Below the pieces are notes generated by a model that was not told the DNA's origin, did no database searches, and saw only the letters and a list, made by a program, of their open reading frames with translations. Shown in pieces: positions 31,274 to 40,474 of a stretch of DNA of 64,000 nucleotides (the stretch's first letter is position 1; the number at the start of each line of letters is the position of its first letter). The DNA lies in assembly GCF_000188055.2 (NCBI RefSeq), contig NZ_AEUZ02000001.1:1-64000 (forward strand). Direction: 5' to 3'. The position numbers and the translations under genes are program-made. The DNA is from Streptococcus urinalis 2285-97 (GTDB taxonomy: Bacteria; Bacillota; Bacilli; Lactobacillales; Streptococcaceae).

Positions 31274-32893
31274 TTGCTAACTGTTTCAGACGTGTCGCTA
31301 CGCTTTAGTGACCGTAAATTATTCGATGATGTTAATATAAAATTCAGTGCTGGAAATACTTATGGATTAATTGGTGCTAATGGTGCTGGAAAATCAACAT
31401 TTTTAAAGATTCTTTCAGGTGATATTGAACCAACAACTGGTCATATTTCACTGGGAACAGATGAACGCCTTTCTGTTTTACGACAAAATCATTTTGATTA
31501 CGAAGAAGAACGTGTCATTGATGTTGTTATTATGGGAAATGAACAATTATATAGCATTATGAAAGAAAAAGATGCTATTTATATGAAAGCTGACTTTTCT
31601 GAAGAAGATGGTGTCCGTGCCGCTGAATTAGAAGGTACATTCGCTGAACTTGGCGGATGGGAAGCTGAAAGTGAAGCTTCACAACTTCTTCAAAATTTAA
31701 ATATTGCTGAAGAGTTACATTATCAAAATATGAGTGAATTAGCTAATGGTGATAAAGTAAAAGTTTTATTGGCTAAAGCTCTCTTTGGTAAGCCTGATGT
31801 TCTCTTACTTGATGAACCTACAAATGGTTTAGACATTCAGTCTATTTCTTGGTTAGAGGATTTCTTAATTGATTTTGAAAATACTGTGATTGTTGTCTCT
31901 CACGACCGTCATTTTTTGAATAAAGTATGTACTCACATGGCTGATTTAGATTTTGGTAAAATCAAACTCTATGTAGGTAACTATGATTTTTGGAAACAAT
32001 CTTCTGAGCTAGCTGCTCGTTTACAAGCTGATCGTAATGCAAAAGCTGAAGAAAAAATAAAAGAATTACAAGAATTCGTTGCACGCTTCTCAGCTAATGC
32101 ATCTAAATCTAAACAAGCAACATCTCGTAAAAAAATGCTTGATAAAATTGAATTAGAAGAGATTGTTCCATCTAGTCGTAAATACCCATTTATTAATTTT
32201 AAAGCTGAACGTGAAATGGGTAATGATCTTCTAACAGTTGAAAATCTTTCTGTCACTATTGAAGGTGAAAAGGTTATTGACAATATCAGCTTTATATTAC
32301 GTCCTGGAGATAAAACAGCGCTTATTGGACAAAATGATATTCAAACTACAGCTCTAATAAGAGCTTTAATGAATGACATCGAATATGAAGGTACTATTAA
32401 ATGGGGCGTTACTACAAGTCGTTCTTATCTACCAAAAGATAATTCAAAAGATTTTGCTTCAGGTGAATCTATCCTAGAATGGCTTCGTCAATTTGCTTCC
32501 AAAGAAGAAGATGACAATACTTTCTTACGTGGTTTCTTAGGTAGAATGCTCTTTTCTGGAGATGAAGTTAACAAGTCTGTCAACGTCCTATCTGGTGGGG
32601 AAAAAGTTCGTGTTATGCTGTCTAAATTAATGCTACTAAAATCCAATGTACTAGTTATGGATGACCCTACTAACCATTTAGATTTAGAATCAATTTCAAG
32701 CCTTAATGATGGTTTAAAAGATTTCAAAGAATCTGTTATTTTTGCGAGTCATGATCACGAATTTATTCAAACAATTGCAAATCATATTGTTGTTATTTCA
32801 AAAAATGGTGTCATTGATCGTATTGATGAAACATATGATGAATTCCTTGAAAATAATGAGGTCCAAGCAAAAGTTGCTGAACTTTGGAAATAA
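31274..32893 (+). CDS. ABC-F family ATPase, YbiT-like, with degenerate second ATP site
   Basis: A 539-residue soluble tandem-ABC protein without membrane segments; ABC-F proteins act on ribosomes. NBD1 has Walker A GANGAGKST (34-42), an atypical signature ELANGDK (about 155) and DEPTNGLD. A linker of about 240-300 joins NBD2, where the Walker A position reads GQNDIQTTA (about 352), lacking Gly-Lys, while the signature LSGGEK is intact and Walker B is DDPTNHLD with Asp for the catalytic Glu. The start is TTG 31274 after AAGAGGTAA. The YbiT assignment is by general resemblance. Confidence 0.87.
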   Translation: MLTVSDVSLRFSDRKLFDDVNIKFSAGNTYGLIGANGAGKSTFLKILSGDIEPTTGHISLGTDERLSVLRQNHFDYEEERVIDVVIMGNEQLYSIMKEKDAIYMKADFSEEDGVRAAELEGTFAELGGWEAESEASQLLQNLNIAEELHYQNMSELANGDKVKVLLAKALFGKPDVLLLDEPTNGLDIQSISWLEDFLIDFENTVIVVSHDRHFLNKVCTHMADLDFGKIKLYVGNYDFWKQSSELAARLQADRNAKAEEKIKELQEFVARFSANASKSKQATSRKKMLDKIELEEIVPSSRKYPFINFKAEREMGNDLLTVENLSVTIEGEKVIDNISFILRPGDKTALIGQNDIQTTALIRALMNDIEYEGTIKWGVTTSRSYLPKDNSKDFASGESILEWLRQFASKEEDDNTFLRGFLGRMLFSGDEVNKSVNVLSGGEKVRVMLSKLMLLKSNVLVMDDPTNHLDLESISSLNDGLKDFKESVIFASHDHEFIQTIANHIVVISKNGVIDRIDETYDEFLENNEVQAKVAELWK

Positions 32894-32920
32894 ATAATAA
32901 GGCGGCAACGCCTTATTATT
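32893..32920 (+). terminator. Terminator of the ABC-F gene
   Basis: AATAATAAGGCG and CGCCTTATTATT around GCAA, followed by TTT, just behind the stop codon. Confidence 0.88.
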
Positions 32921-32958
32921 TTTAGTATTATCTATATTAAAGAAAGAATCTTATAAAT

Positions 32959-35568
32959 ATGAATCAATCCTTTAAAAAAGGGTTTTATTACTCACTTAGT
33001 TTTATTATTCCATTTTTCATTATATTTTTTAGCTTGTTAGCCAAAGGAATTAGCTGGGGAAGTCAAACAACAATTTTAGCTAGTGATTGTTTTCATCAAT
33101 ATGTTATTTTTGCACAAGTTCTAAGAAATATTTTACATGGTCAAGACAGTCTATTTTATACATTCACAAGTGGACTTGGTATAAATTTTTATGCTTTAAT
33201 GAGTTATTATCTCGGCAGCTTTTTGGCACCCTTTTATTTCTTTTTTAAACTTCAAAACATGCCTGATGCCATTTATTTATTTACCTTAATAAAAATTGGA
33301 TTAATCGGTTTATCAAGTTTTTACAGCATAAAACACCTCTACCTTAAGATACCTTATCTTTTAATACTCTGTCTATCATCTTCATATGCGTTGATGAGTT
33401 TTTCAGTTAGTCAACTTGAAATCAATATGTGGTTGGATGTTTTTATACTAATCCCACTAATCATTCTAGGTTTACATCAATTGATTAGCGAAAGACGATT
33501 TCTACTTTACTATGTATCGCTAAGTCTTCTTTTTATTCAAAATTATTATTTTGGCTTTATGAGTGCTATCTTTTTAGCAGGCTATTTTTTAGTTCAACTA
33601 ACAAGATTTTCACACTTCAAATCTATTTGGCGTCCAATTTTAGACTTTACAGTGATGTCAATACTTGCTGGATTAACATCAGCAGTTATGTTACTACCCA
33701 CTTATTTTGATTTATCAACACATGGTGAAACTTTTACTAGTGTCAAAAGTCTGTTGACAGAAAATACTTGGTATTTAGATTTATTTGCAAAAAATTTAGT
33801 TGGAGCTTATGATACAACTAAATTTGGAGCTATTCCTACTATATATGTTGGAATATTACCTCTAATTCTTGCTATTTCCTTCTTTACACTCAAAGAAATT
33901 GATTGGAAGATTAGAGTTGCTTATTTTTTATTTTTAGCTTTCATAATAGCTAGTTTTAGTTTACAACAGTTAGATTTACTTTGGCAAGGTATGCATTCCC
34001 CAAATATGTTCTTACACCGCTATTCTTGGGTATTTTCGACTCTGATTATTTACCTTGCAGCAGAGAGACTTGACAATAGGTTGACAAGTCAATATATCAA
34101 AAATGATTTAATCAGCTTATTGATTATTTCATCGGGATTCTTAGCTACTTATTTCTATAGAGATCATTATTCTTTTTTAAGTCAATTTAATTTCTTACTG
34201 ACATTAGCATTTTTATCGGCTTATCTTATTTTATTAGTTAATATATCTAATAAAAAAATTCCTTCCTACTTTATTCTAGCTTTCACGTTACTTTTTTCAG
34301 TAATTGAACTTAGTTTAAATACCTACTACCAAGTCAACGCATTGGGTGATGAGTGGGTTTTTCCAACTAGAAATGGTTATAATAGTCATTTAAACAGTAT
34401 TGAAAAATTAGTTAAATATGCTAAATCTGATAATAGTAATAGTTTTTATAGGACAGAAAGAATATTACCTCAAACAGGTAATGATAGTATGAAATACAAC
34501 TACAATGGTATTTCACAATTTTCTTCAATTAGAAATAGAACTTCTAGTCATATAATGGATAGATTAGGATATAAATCTGATGGTACGAATCTAAATCTAA
34601 GATATCAAAATAATACACTACTAGCTGATAGTTTATTTGGTATAAAATATAATTTAAGTGAGTTTACAGTTAGAAAACTTGGATTTACTCTTTCTAACCA
34701 GACAAATGATATGAAATTGTATCAAAATCAAAATGCATCATCCTTAGGTATATTGTCAAGTAAGCTTTACAAAGATGTCAATTTCACTGTCAACACACTT
34801 GACAATCAAAAAAATCTTGTCAACCAGATTACTGGTTTAAATGAAAATTACTTTTCTCTTATTAATGCAAATCTTGTCAATGGTGCTCAAATACTGAATC
34901 AACGTGTTGTTTCAAATAATCAATCTAATGATTCAACTACTATTACTTATCAATTTAGAGTTACAAATAATGCACAAGTATACGTTAATATGTCTAATAT
35001 TACCTTTTCAAATGACGCTAAAAAAGACATTTTTGCAACTGTCAATGGATTAACCAATCAGTATACTATAGATAATGCTTTTCCATTATTTGATTTAGGT
35101 CACTTTAAAGCAAATGATATCGTTACAGTATCATTTAATTTCCCTCAAAATAAACAAATTTCTTTTGATCAACCACAATTTTATGCTTTAGATCAGACCG
35201 CTTTTGAAAACGCAACAACTAAACTAAAAAAATCAAGTGTTTCTTCAAAAGTCAATGGGAATAAGATCTATTTTGACTATAAAATATCAAAAAATCGTTC
35301 ATTATTAATCACTTTACCATATGATCAAGGTTGGTCTGCTAAAGTTAACGGTAAAAAAATAGCAATTACCAAATTCCAAGAAGGCTTTATGAAAGTAAAT
35401 CTCAAAAAAGGAAAAGGACAGATTGTATTAACTTTCATTCCAAAAGGTTTTATTTTAGGAATGATACTTTCTATAATAGGAGTGTGTCTATTTATCCTTT
35501 ATAACTTTTTAAGTAAGACTTCAATATTAACCCAAAAATCAAATCAAAAAGAAAAAGCTTACTCTTAA
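32959..35568 (+). CDS. YfhO-family polytopic membrane protein
   Basis: An 869-residue protein of the YfhO family (GT-C-like multi-pass enzymes). About 12 membrane helices occupy residues 10-465, starting with the conserved loop SDCFHQYVIFAQVLR. A large extracytoplasmic region (about 470-830) follows, and a final helix (about 836-856) with a basic tail. Members take part in glycosylation of wall or lipid-linked polymers in some Firmicutes. The donor and acceptor here are unknown. Asparagine-rich outer region. Stand-alone gene. Confidence 0.88.
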   Translation: MNQSFKKGFYYSLSFIIPFFIIFFSLLAKGISWGSQTTILASDCFHQYVIFAQVLRNILHGQDSLFYTFTSGLGINFYALMSYYLGSFLAPFYFFFKLQNMPDAIYLFTLIKIGLIGLSSFYSIKHLYLKIPYLLILCLSSSYALMSFSVSQLEINMWLDVFILIPLIILGLHQLISERRFLLYYVSLSLLFIQNYYFGFMSAIFLAGYFLVQLTRFSHFKSIWRPILDFTVMSILAGLTSAVMLLPTYFDLSTHGETFTSVKSLLTENTWYLDLFAKNLVGAYDTTKFGAIPTIYVGILPLILAISFFTLKEIDWKIRVAYFLFLAFIIASFSLQQLDLLWQGMHSPNMFLHRYSWVFSTLIIYLAAERLDNRLTSQYIKNDLISLLIISSGFLATYFYRDHYSFLSQFNFLLTLAFLSAYLILLVNISNKKIPSYFILAFTLLFSVIELSLNTYYQVNALGDEWVFPTRNGYNSHLNSIEKLVKYAKSDNSNSFYRTERILPQTGNDSMKYNYNGISQFSSIRNRTSSHIMDRLGYKSDGTNLNLRYQNNTLLADSLFGIKYNLSEFTVRKLGFTLSNQTNDMKLYQNQNASSLGILSSKLYKDVNFTVNTLDNQKNLVNQITGLNENYFSLINANLVNGAQILNQRVVSNNQSNDSTTITYQFRVTNNAQVYVNMSNITFSNDAKKDIFATVNGLTNQYTIDNAFPLFDLGHFKANDIVTVSFNFPQNKQISFDQPQFYALDQTAFENATTKLKKSSVSSKVNGNKIYFDYKISKNRSLLITLPYDQGWSAKVNGKKIAITKFQEGFMKVNLKKGKGQIVLTFIPKGFILGMILSIIGVCLFILYNFLSKTSILTQKSNQKEKAYS

Positions 35569-35582
35569 GAATAAGCTTTTTC
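35551..35582 (+). terminator. Terminator overlapping the 3' end of the YfhO gene
   Basis: GAAAAAGCTTA and TAAGCTTTTTC form an 11-bp stem that includes the last codons and the stop. It is symmetric enough to act also on the opposite tRNA transcript. Confidence 0.8.
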
Positions 35583-35622
35583 AATTAAAAAATCCCAGAA
35601 ACCTAGGAAATTTGTCTTATCA

Positions 35623-35696
35623 CTCCGGCAGTAGGACTCGAACCTACGACATCATGATTAACAGTCATGCGCTACTACCAACTGAGCTATGCCGGA
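35623..35696 (-). tRNA. tRNA-Asn (anticodon GTT)
   Basis: The minus strand reads TCCGGCATAGCTCAG..., with anticodon loop CTGTTAATC, T-loop GGTTCGAGTCC and acceptor TGCCGGA plus G. The 74-nt cloverleaf closes. CCA is not encoded. Cotranscribed with the tRNA-Glu upstream of it. Confidence 0.96.
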
Positions 35697-35728
35697 AAAA
35701 GAAAAAAATTGCTCATCAGCAATTATAA

Positions 35729-35800
35729 TAGTCCGTACGGGATTCGAACCCGTGTTACCGCCGTGAAAAGGCGGTGTCTTAACCCCTTGACCAACGGACC
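35729..35800 (-). tRNA. tRNA-Glu (anticodon TTC)
   Basis: The minus strand reads GGTCCGTTGGTCAAGGGGTT, with anticodon loop CTTTTCACG and T-arm CGGGTTCGAATCCCG; 72 nt with a G-U closing pair and discriminator A. Its U34 makes it a candidate substrate of MnmA and MnmG, encoded in this window. Confidence 0.96.
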
Positions 35801-35837
35801 TAGAAGTAATGGAAAGTATTTCCTTAACACTCTTATT

Positions 35838-35865
35838 ATTATATCAGATTGTATAACTTTGTCTA
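35838..35865 (-). promoter_or_regulatory. Promoter of the tRNA-Glu/tRNA-Asn pair
   Basis: On the minus strand TAGACA (35865-35860), 16-bp spacer, extended -10 TGATATAAT ending at 35838, about 40 bp before tRNA-Glu. Confidence 0.75.
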
Positions 35866-35972
35866 GCTATTTTTTACTTTTTTATTCACTTTTTAGCATA
35901 AAATTTTAGTTTTGAGTGTTTTTTTTAATTTTTATTGCTTTTCTATTCTTATTTTTTATAACATAATATATA

Positions 35973-36001
35973 TTGCATATTTCTTTATTTTTTGTTAAAA
36001 T
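35973..36001 (+). promoter_or_regulatory. tRNA-Arg promoter
   Basis: TTGCAT, 17-bp spacer, TAAAAT with upstream TG (extended -10), ending 13 bp before the tRNA. Confidence 0.72.
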
Positions 36002-36014
36002 AATTAAAGTTGAT

Positions 36015-36088
36015 GGTCTCATAGCTCAGCTGGATAGAGCATTCGCCTTCTAAGCGAACGGTCGCAGGTTCGAATCCTGCTGGGATCA
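36015..36088 (+). tRNA. tRNA-Arg (anticodon TCT)
   Basis: GGTCTCATAGCTCAGCTGGA at the 5' end, anticodon loop CTTCTAAG, T-arm GCAGGTTCGAATCCTGC, acceptor TGGGATC plus A. The 74-nt cloverleaf closes. It reads AGA/AGG codons. Single-gene unit with its own promoter and terminator. Confidence 0.96.
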
Positions 36089-36089
36089 A

Positions 36090-36118
36090 AAAACCTACCA
36101 ATTGGTAGGTTTTTTTAT
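36090..36118. terminator. Bidirectional terminator between tRNA-Arg and rlmH
   Basis: AAACCTACCAATTGGTAGGTTT is nearly all stem, flanked by A and T tracts. It ends tRNA-Arg on plus and rlmH on minus. Confidence 0.85.
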
Positions 36119-36594
36119 TTATGATAAGGACTTCCTTGTTGAATCATAAAAGCACGGTATATTTGTTCTATTAATACTAGTCTCATTAATTGATGTGGTA
36201 AAGTTAATTGACCAAAACTCATCAAAAATTGAGCTCTTTTTTTTACTTCTGGTGACAAACCTAGACTTCCACCTATTATAAAAGTAATATCTGAATAACC
36301 ATTCAAGGTTATTGTTTCTATTTTTTGACTAAACACTTCTGATGGAAATTGTGTTCCCTCAATTGCTAAAGCAATAACAAATTCCCTTTCTGAAATTTTT
36401 GAAAGAATACGATTTCCTTCTTTATTTAGAATAGCCTTATTCTCAGCTTGGCTAGCATTATCTGGTGTTTTTTCGTCTGGTAATTCAATTATTTCAGTTT
36501 TTGTAAAACGACTAAGCCTTTTTTGATATTCTGCTATACCTTCTTTTAAATACTTCTCTTTCAGTTTACCAACTGCAATTAATTTTATTTTCAT
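36115..36594 (-). CDS. rlmH: 23S rRNA pseudouridine-1915 N3-methyltransferase RlmH
   Basis: SPOUT methyltransferase acting on helix 69 of 23S rRNA in the 70S ribosome. The 159-residue protein has the knot motif [13 protein letters not shown] (about 104-116) and the C-terminal [17 protein letters not shown]...GSPYHK. It commonly neighbours the origin in Firmicutes. No ribosome site is visible before ATG 36594, and TGCTAAAAT ends only 6 nt upstream, so a leaderless or very short-leader mRNA is possible. Confidence 0.95.
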   Translation of the reverse strand: MKIKLIAVGKLKEKYLKEGIAEYQKRLSRFTKTEIIELPDEKTPDNASQAENKAILNKEGNRILSKISEREFVIALAIEGTQFPSEVFSQKIETITLNGYSDITFIIGGSLGLSPEVKKRAQFLMSFGQLTLPHQLMRLVLIEQIYRAFMIQQGSPYHK

Positions 36595-36623
36595 ATTGCT
36601 ATTTTAGCATAGCTATACACATT

Positions 36624-36719
36624 TTATCCACACCCTTTTATATAAAAATACCTGACTTTTCCTTTGATACTATTGTATCTTTAACTATTTTAAAATAGTT
36701 TTCCACAGGTTGTGGAAAC
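36624..36719. promoter_or_regulatory. DnaA-box-like sites between rlmH and htrA
   Basis: A perfect box TTATCCACA (36624-36632), TTTTCCACA (36699-36707) and an inverted TGTGGAAAC (36711-36719) lie in this gap. The last two form a near-palindrome. This cluster is about 2.3 kb from the main dnaA boxes and just upstream of the htrA -10 (TATAAT, 36743-36748). Confidence 0.6.
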
Positions 36720-36799
36720 TTTATTTTTAAAAATTTTTAAGGTATAATTAAGCCAAGTTTTCTATTCTAACAAAAATGACTCATGGAGGTAGGAAAGGC

Positions 36800-38029
36800 T
36801 TGAATAAATTTAAATCAGGTTCGAAAACATTATTAAAATTACTTATTTTAATAATAGCAGGTTTTGTAGGTGGAATGATTGCAACTTTTACACTTAATTC
36901 CTCATCAAATTCAATTACAAGTAAAGGAAATGTAACAACAAGTAAAGTTGCTTACGAAAATACAACAAATACAACCAAGGCAGTTAAAAAAGTTCAGAAT
37001 GCTGTTGTATCTGTTATTAATTATAAAAAACAATCCAGTACTGACAACGCTTATAGTCAATTCTTTGGTAATTCTGATTCTAATTCCAATTCAAATGATA
37101 ACGAAATGTCAATTTATAGCGAAGGTTCAGGAGTTATTTATAAAAAGGATGGTAACTCAGCTTATTTAGTAACCAATAACCACGTTATCGATGGAGCAGA
37201 TCGCATTGAGATTCAACTAGCTGATGGCAGTAAAGTTGTTGGTAAGCTCGTTGGTTCTGATACTTATTCTGATATAGCTGTCGTAAAAATTTCTTCATCC
37301 AAAGTGAAATCCGTTGCAGAATTTGCTAATTCAACAAAATTAAATGTTGGTGAAAGAGCTATTGCTATTGGTAGTCCTTTAGGAACAGAATATGCAAATT
37401 CAGTTACAGAAGGTATTGTTTCAAGTTTAAGTCGTACTGTCACGCTTAAAAATGAATCTGGTGAAACAGTTTCTACTAATGCTATTCAAACCGATGCTGC
37501 TATTAATCCTGGTAATTCTGGTGGACCACTTATTAATATTGAAGGTCAAGTTATCGGTATTAATTCAAGTAAAATTTCATCAACTTCATCAACTTCAAGT
37601 GGTGATAGTGTCGAAGGTATGGGATTTGCCATTCCATCTAATGATGTCGTGAAGATCATTAATCAACTTGAAAAGAATGGTGAAGTGACGCGTCCAGCTT
37701 TAGGTATTTCAATGGCTAGTCTAAGTGATCTTTCAACTAGTGCTTTAAGTCAATTGAATATTCCAAGTAGTGTCACAAATGGTATTGTTGTTGCATCAAC
37801 TCAATCAGGAATGCCTGCCGATGGAAAACTTAAACAATATGATGTTATTACTGCTATTGATGGTGAATCTGTTTCATCAACTAGTGATTTGCAAAGTGTT
37901 CTTTATGGTCATAGTATTAATGACACCATCAAAGTTACTTTCTATCGTAAATCTGAAAAGAAAACTGTTGAAATTAAATTAACAAAGACAACTAAAGACT
38001 TATCAAGTAAAGAACAAACTAATCCTTAA
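36800..38029 (+). CDS. htrA: HtrA/DegP-family surface serine protease
   Basis: Membrane-anchored quality-control protease/chaperone. The preferred start TTG 36800 follows GGAGG...AGGAAAGG; an upstream ATG at 36776 lacks a ribosome site. That gives 409 residues: an N-terminal membrane anchor (about 12-32), Ser/Asn-rich linker, trypsin-like domain with His (NNHVIDGA, about 126), Asp (SDIAVV, about 157) and Ser (NPGNSGGPL, about 238), and one PDZ domain (about 300-400). It precedes parB and dnaA as in other streptococci. Confidence 0.95.
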   Translation: MNKFKSGSKTLLKLLILIIAGFVGGMIATFTLNSSSNSITSKGNVTTSKVAYENTTNTTKAVKKVQNAVVSVINYKKQSSTDNAYSQFFGNSDSNSNSNDNEMSIYSEGSGVIYKKDGNSAYLVTNNHVIDGADRIEIQLADGSKVVGKLVGSDTYSDIAVVKISSSKVKSVAEFANSTKLNVGERAIAIGSPLGTEYANSVTEGIVSSLSRTVTLKNESGETVSTNAIQTDAAINPGNSGGPLINIEGQVIGINSSKISSTSSTSSGDSVEGMGFAIPSNDVVKIINQLEKNGEVTRPALGISMASLSDLSTSALSQLNIPSSVTNGIVVASTQSGMPADGKLKQYDVITAIDGESVSSTSDLQSVLYGHSINDTIKVTFYRKSEKKTVEIKLTKTTKDLSSKEQTNP

Positions 38030-38045
38030 AATTAGGCTTGATTGT

Positions 38046-38079
38046 CATAAAACAGCTATTGAGTAATAGCTGTTTTATG
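38046..38079 (+). terminator. Hairpin between htrA and parB
   Basis: A perfect 15-bp stem (CATAAAACAGCTATT with its complement) around GAGT, followed by TATG rather than a long T-run. It ends 19 bp before the parB start, so read-through into parB is likely partial. Confidence 0.7.
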
Positions 38080-38098
38080 TATGTTTATGAGAGATTTT

Positions 38099-38866
38099 AT
38101 GACTGAAACATTAAAAACAATTGCGATAAAAGATATCGTTCCAAATCCTTACCAGCCACGTCAAATCTTTAATGAAAAAGAGCTTTTAGAATTATCAAAT
38201 TCTATTAAAGAAAATGGACTTATTCAACCTATTATCGTCAGAAAATCTGATGTCTTTGGTTATGAATTGATAGCTGGTGAAAGACGACTTAAAGCTTCTC
38301 AATTAGCTGGTTTTTCTGATATTCCCGCTATTATAAAGCCTATTTCAAATCAAGAAAGTATGAAACAGGCTATTATTGAAAATTTACAACGAGAAAATCT
38401 CAACTCAATTGAAGAAGCACTTGCTTACCAAAATTTGATTGAAAAAAATCAAATGACTCATGATGAATTAGCAACTTATATGGGAAAATCAAGGCCGTAC
38501 ATTACTAATATAATCCGTCTTCTTAATTTACCAAAAGAACTTAGGGATAGTCTTGAAAAAGGTGAGATTAGTACAGGTCACGCGCGTGCTCTTCTTGCTA
38601 TTGAAGATCGTAAACAACAAGCTTATTGGCACCATAAAATTATCAATGATTCATTAAGTGTTCGTTCTCTTGAAAAGGCATTAAAACCAGGTAATAAGAA
38701 ACCAAAACAAACTGAATCCATCTTTGTCAAATCAATCGAAAAAGAAATTTCTCAATCATTAGGTATTTCAAGTAAATTAATTTGTCATCAAAAAGGTAAT
38801 GGTAAATTAACCTTAACATTTTCAAATATGGAAGAATTAAACAGAATTATCAACAAGTTAAAATAA
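38099..38866 (+). CDS. parB: Chromosome-partitioning protein ParB (Spo0J)
   Basis: CTPase clamp that loads at parS sites and recruits SMC. The 255-residue protein has the N-terminal nuclease-like CTP domain with PNPYQPR, the GERRLKA box (about 61-67) and IIENLQRENLN, then a helix-turn-helix (about 120-145) and a C-terminal dimerisation region. ATG 38099 is preceded by GAGAG; earlier in-frame ATGs lack ribosome sites. No parA homologue is nearby, as usual in streptococci. A parS-like site lies in ecfA1. Confidence 0.95.
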   Translation: MTETLKTIAIKDIVPNPYQPRQIFNEKELLELSNSIKENGLIQPIIVRKSDVFGYELIAGERRLKASQLAGFSDIPAIIKPISNQESMKQAIIENLQRENLNSIEEALAYQNLIEKNQMTHDELATYMGKSRPYITNIIRLLNLPKELRDSLEKGEISTGHARALLAIEDRKQQAYWHHKIINDSLSVRSLEKALKPGNKKPKQTESIFVKSIEKEISQSLGISSKLICHQKGNGKLTLTFSNMEELNRIINKLK

Positions 38867-38883
38867 CTTGTTGATTTCTTTTT
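38849..38883 (+). terminator. parB terminator overlapping its stop codon
   Basis: ATCAACAAGTTA and TAACTTGTTGAT around AAA, followed by TTCTTTTTTTT. The stem includes the last codons of parB. Confidence 0.88.
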
Positions 38884-39100
38884 TTTCAAAAACATTTATT
38901 TCCACAGATTACATTTAGCTTTAGAGCCTAAAAATAAAGGTTTTTTCTCTTATCCACAAGTTGTGGATAAGTTTAGCTCACAATGTGAATACGTCATCCA
39001 CAGCTTGTGGAAATCTTTTTGTTTTCTTTCCAATTTGATGGAAAACATTTCCTATTTATGTTAGAATATGTCTATCATTATCCACAAGAAGGGCAAAAAC
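38884..39100 (+). other. Origin region 1: DnaA boxes upstream of dnaA
   Basis: DnaA boxes: TTATCCACA at 38950-38958, its inverse TGTGGATAA at 38962-38970, TCATCCACA at 38994-39002, inverse TGTGGAAAT at 39006-39014, and TTATCCACA at 39078-39086. The first four make two inverted pairs. This is the box-rich half of a bipartite oriC and the probable site of dnaA autoregulation. Confidence 0.9.
39059..39067 (+). promoter_or_regulatory. dnaA extended -10 promoter element
   Basis: TGTTAGAAT is an extended -10 with no clear -35. A DnaA box lies 10 bp downstream, so DnaA could repress its own gene. Confidence 0.6.
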
Positions 39101-40474
39101 ATGACTGAAAATGAACGCATTTTTTGGAATAGAATTTTAGAGCTTGCTCAAGGTCAATTAACACAAGCTACATATGAATTCTTTGTTTTAGATGCTCGTC
39201 TGATAAAAGTAGAAAATCAAGTAGCTACTATCTACTTAGACAATATGAAAGAATTGTTTTGGGAGAAAAATCTTAGAACTGTTATTCTAACTGCTGGATT
39301 TGAAGTTTTTAATGCAGAAATCTCAGTAGATTATGTATTTGAAGAAGATCTCTCTTCTTTAAATTCTAATACATCAAATAACGATTCTAATGCAACACTT
39401 CAACCTACTACACAGCAACAAACACAAATCTTACCAGTAATTCAGACAGATTTAAATCCAAAATATAGTTTTGATAATTTTATACAAGGTGATGAAAACA
39501 AATGGGCAGTTGCAGCTTCTATTGCTGTAGCAAATACACCAGGAACAACATACAATCCCTTATTTATTTGGGGAGGCCCTGGACTTGGGAAAACCCATCT
39601 TTTAAATGCTATTGGTAACTCAGTTTTACTTGAAAATCCTCATGCTCGTATCAAATATATCACTGCAGAAAACTTTATCAATGAATTTGTTATCCATATC
39701 CGTCTTGACACAATGGATGAACTCAAAGATAAATTTAGAAACCTTGATTTATTGTTAATAGACGATATTCAATCTCTAGCTAAAAAAACCTTATCTGGTA
39801 CGCAAGAAGAGTTTTTTAATACCTTTAATGCTCTTCACAATAACAACAAACAAATTGTACTGACGTCAGATAGAACTCCTGATCAATTAAATGATTTAGA
39901 AGCAAGATTAGTGACACGTTTCAAATGGGGATTAACTGTTAATATAACACCTCCTGATTATGAAACCAGAATTGCCATTTTAACCAATAAAATTCAGGAA
40001 TATAATTTTGATTTTTCTCAAGATACAATAGAATACTTAGCAGGTCAATTTGATAGTAACGTTAGAGACTTAGAGGGTGCTTTAAAAGATATCAGCTTAG
40101 TTGCTAATATTAAACAAATAGATACTATAACAGTAGATGTTGCAGCTGAAGCAATCAGAGCAAGAAAACAAGATAGTCCTAAAATCACTGTTATTCCTAT
40201 TGAAGATATCCAAACACAAGTTGGAAAATTTTATGGTGTCACCGTGAAAGAAATAAAGGCGACGAAAAGAACCCAAGACATTGTTTTAGCTAGGCAAGTT
40301 GCTATGTATCTCTCTCGTGAACTAACCGATAATAGTCTTCCTAAAATTGGTAAAGAATTTGGTGGAAGAGATCATTCAACTGTACTTCACGCATATAATA
40401 AAATCAAAAATATGATAGCTCAAGATGATAGTTTAAGAATTGAAATTGAAACCATAAAAAATAAGATTCGTTAA
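39101..40474 (+). CDS. dnaA: Chromosomal replication initiator DnaA
   Basis: AAA+ initiator that binds DnaA boxes and opens oriC. The 457-residue protein has domain I (about 1-85), a short Asn/Thr/Gln-rich domain II, Walker A GGPGLGKT (about 157-164), Walker [10 protein letters not shown], and the C-terminal box-binding signature [17 protein letters not shown] 39101 follows AAGAAGGG; an in-frame ATG at 39068 would overlap the promoter and a DnaA box. Length is normal for streptococci. Confidence 0.98.
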   Translation: MTENERIFWNRILELAQGQLTQATYEFFVLDARLIKVENQVATIYLDNMKELFWEKNLRTVILTAGFEVFNAEISVDYVFEEDLSSLNSNTSNNDSNATLQPTTQQQTQILPVIQTDLNPKYSFDNFIQGDENKWAVAASIAVANTPGTTYNPLFIWGGPGLGKTHLLNAIGNSVLLENPHARIKYITAENFINEFVIHIRLDTMDELKDKFRNLDLLLIDDIQSLAKKTLSGTQEEFFNTFNALHNNNKQIVLTSDRTPDQLNDLEARLVTRFKWGLTVNITPPDYETRIAILTNKIQEYNFDFSQDTIEYLAGQFDSNVRDLEGALKDISLVANIKQIDTITVDVAAEAIRARKQDSPKITVIPIEDIQTQVGKFYGVTVKEIKATKRTQDIVLARQVAMYLSRELTDNSLPKIGKEFGGRDHSTVLHAYNKIKNMIAQDDSLRIEIETIKNKIR

